From RGIG1666 sp045595745 (GTDB lineage: Bacteria; Bacillota; Clostridia; UBA1381; UBA9506), in NCBI GenBank assembly GCA_045595745.1, contig JAZOBB010000102.1, forward strand, positions 1 to 6,450: a stretch of 6,450 bases of DNA, written 5' to 3'. A program made the position numbers and the translations under genes. Shown here piece after piece: positions 5,154 through 6,450 of the stretch. Every line of letters begins with the position of its first letter. The stretch's first letter is position 1. The notes beneath the pieces were generated by a model. That model saw only the letters and a list, made by a program, of their open reading frames with translations. It was not told the origin of the DNA and did not search any database.

Positions 5154-6398
5154 ATGAAAAAATTACAAGGAAATGCAGTAATAGGGCAGTCAGGAGGTCC
5201 AACAGCGGCAATTAATTCGAGCTTGGCAGGGGTATATAAAGCAGCTTGTGAGGCAGAGTGTATTAAAACCGTATTCGGAATGATTAACGGCTTTGAAGGA
5301 TTTTTAGCCGAAAGATTGGTAGACCTTGGTGAATATCTTAAAACAGATAAGGATATTTCTTTGCTTAAACAAACACCTGCATCATATCTTGGCTCGTGCA
5401 GATTAAAGCTGCCAAAGCCGGAGGATGACGAAGGGTTATATGAAGAGGCGTTTAGCTTGTTTAAAAAGTATGATATCCGTTATTTCTTTTACATAGGCGG
5501 CAACGATTCTATGGATACCGTGATGAAGCTTTCATCATATGCTAAAAAGACAGATTATGAAATAAGATTTATCGGTGTTCCGAAAACTGTCGATAATGAC
5601 CTTTTAGAAACTGACCACACACCAGGATTTGGTAGTGCGGCGAAATATATTGCCTCAACAGTGCGTGAGGTTGCGCAAGATGCAAGAGCATACTTTTTAA
5701 ATTCTGTCAGTGTAATTGAAATTATGGGAAGAAATGCCGGCTGGCTTACGGCATCTGCGGCATTGGCAAGAAAGGAAGAGGGCGACGGTCCCGACCTTAT
5801 TTATCTGCCTGAATGCGAATTTTCGTTTGATAAATATATCGAAGATTTAAAAAATGTATTTAAACGCAAAAAGAACATTGTTGTTGCTGTTTCAGAGGGA
5901 GTTAAAACATCTGACGGTAAATATGTTTGCGAAGCGGTTGCAAGCGGAAAAGAAGATGCATTCGGACATAAATATCTGGGAGGAACAGCACAGGTTTTGG
6001 CAGATTATGCAGGAGCTAAGCTGTGTTGCAAAACCCGTGGAATAGAGCTTAATATTCCTCAAAGATGCTCTGGTCATTTTTTGTCGAAAACAGATATTGA
6101 CGAAGCGTTTGAAAACGGCAAGGCGGCTGTTAATTTTGCCTTAGAAGGTGTTACTGGTGCAATGATTGCGTACGAACGCATATCAGATGAGCCTTATAAA
6201 GTCGGCTTTGCACCTAAAGATATAAGCAAAATTGCAAACGGCGAAAAAACAATACCAAAAAGCTGGATAAATGCAGATGAAAACGATGTAACTGACGAAT
6301 TTATCAGTTATGCAAGACCGCTTATTTTAGGTGAGGTTTCTCTTGAAATTGAAAACGGTTTGCCTAAACATCTTATTCTTCCGAGAGAGCATTTTTAG
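5154..6398 (+). CDS. pfp: 6-phosphofructokinase of the pyrophosphate-dependent type (diphosphate:fructose-6-phosphate 1-phosphotransferase)
   Basis: A 414-residue phosphofructokinase-family protein that phosphorylates fructose 6-phosphate to fructose 1,6-bisphosphate in glycolysis, reversibly if pyrophosphate is the donor. Motifs: GQSGGPTAAIN (11-21), the phosphate-binding glycine loop; GGNDSM (115-120), where Asp118 stands at the position of the Gly that lets ATP bind in E. coli PfkA; PKTVDND (143-149) with Lys144 in place of the ATP-type Gly and catalytic Asp147; MGRNAGW (191-197), which binds the sugar phosphate; and a C-terminal half with LGGTAQ and IPQRCSGHF. Asp118 plus Lys144 is the classic pyrophosphate signature. 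The length exceeds the 320-residue bacterial ATP enzyme and fits the longer Pfp group. GGGAGG at 5140-5145 sets the ATG at 5154, and its own promoter lies upstream. No terminator is visible in the remaining 52 bases, so a following co-transcribed gene is possible. Donor specificity is an inference from the two residues. Confidence 0.9.
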   Translation: MKKLQGNAVIGQSGGPTAAINSSLAGVYKAACEAECIKTVFGMINGFEGFLAERLVDLGEYLKTDKDISLLKQTPASYLGSCRLKLPKPEDDEGLYEEAFSLFKKYDIRYFFYIGGNDSMDTVMKLSSYAKKTDYEIRFIGVPKTVDNDLLETDHTPGFGSAAKYIASTVREVAQDARAYFLNSVSVIEIMGRNAGWLTASAALARKEEGDGPDLIYLPECEFSFDKYIEDLKNVFKRKKNIVVAVSEGVKTSDGKYVCEAVASGKEDAFGHKYLGGTAQVLADYAGAKLCCKTRGIELNIPQRCSGHFLSKTDIDEAFENGKAAVNFALEGVTGAMIAYERISDEPYKVGFAPKDISKIANGEKTIPKSWINADENDVTDEFISYARPLILGEVSLEIENGLPKHLILPREHF

Positions 6399-6450
6399 TG
6401 TTATTGGAAGAAAAAGTATATAAACTTGAAATATTTTCATATTTATGCTA

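Noticed and set aside
6399..6450. Possible terminator or next promoter after the phosphofructokinase gene
   Set aside because: Only a 5-bp AT stem (TGAAA/TTTCA at 6427-6439) is visible. A TTGAAA at 6426-6431 would need a -10 beyond the window edge, so neither can be supported.
1..6450. CRISPR arrays, transposons, tRNA/rRNA genes, toxin-antitoxin, phage-defence or biosynthetic gene clusters
   Set aside because: No regularly spaced repeats, transposase-like proteins, terminal inverted repeats, RNA gene signatures or unexplained coding regions were seen. All gaps between genes are under 160 bases and are accounted for by promoters and terminators.

Overview
The window is an ordinary-looking piece of chromosome from a low-GC anaerobic Firmicute, most likely a Clostridia/Oscillospirales-type gut bacterium. 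This is inferred from the AT-rich DNA, the strong GGAGG-type ribosome binding sites, the Bacillus/Clostridium-type SDR form of mannonate oxidoreductase, and a pyrophosphate-type phosphofructokinase. There are six protein genes, five on the + strand and one on the - strand. I see no RNA genes, insertion sequences, CRISPR arrays, phage genes or broken genes.

Layout. (1) 1-759: the C-terminal four-fifths of a peptidase M19 (membrane/renal dipeptidase-like) zinc dipeptidase, cut by the left edge. (2) 861-2051: a class I PLP aminotransferase of the aspartate aminotransferase Ib type, with its own candidate promoter. A long bidirectional hairpin terminator (2065-2112) separates it from (3) an AraC-family regulator on the - strand (2978-2145). 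(4) Divergent from the regulator is a two-gene operon: uxuA mannonate dehydratase (3137-4177) and an SDR-type uxuB D-mannonate oxidoreductase (4199-5050), followed by a hairpin terminator at 5100-5131. (5) 5154-6398: a phosphofructokinase with pyrophosphate-type active-site residues, with a near-consensus promoter just upstream. The last 52 bases hold nothing I can name.

How the genes work together. UxuB interconverts fructuronate and mannonate and UxuA dehydrates mannonate to 2-keto-3-deoxygluconate (KDG), the central steps of glucuronate breakdown. The divergent AraC-family gene is the natural candidate regulator. The KDG kinase, KDPG aldolase and uronate isomerase that complete the route are not in the window. 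The phosphofructokinase (glycolysis), aminotransferase and dipeptidase (peptide and amino-acid metabolism) are housekeeping neighbours with no visible functional link to the uronate genes.

I did not find an undescribed biological system here. The most interesting material is regulatory: an exact 8-bp direct repeat one helical turn apart in the araC/uxuA divergent region, a near-consensus extended -10 promoter overlapped by a palindrome, and a phosphofructokinase promoter whose predicted start lies inside the upstream operon's terminator hairpin.
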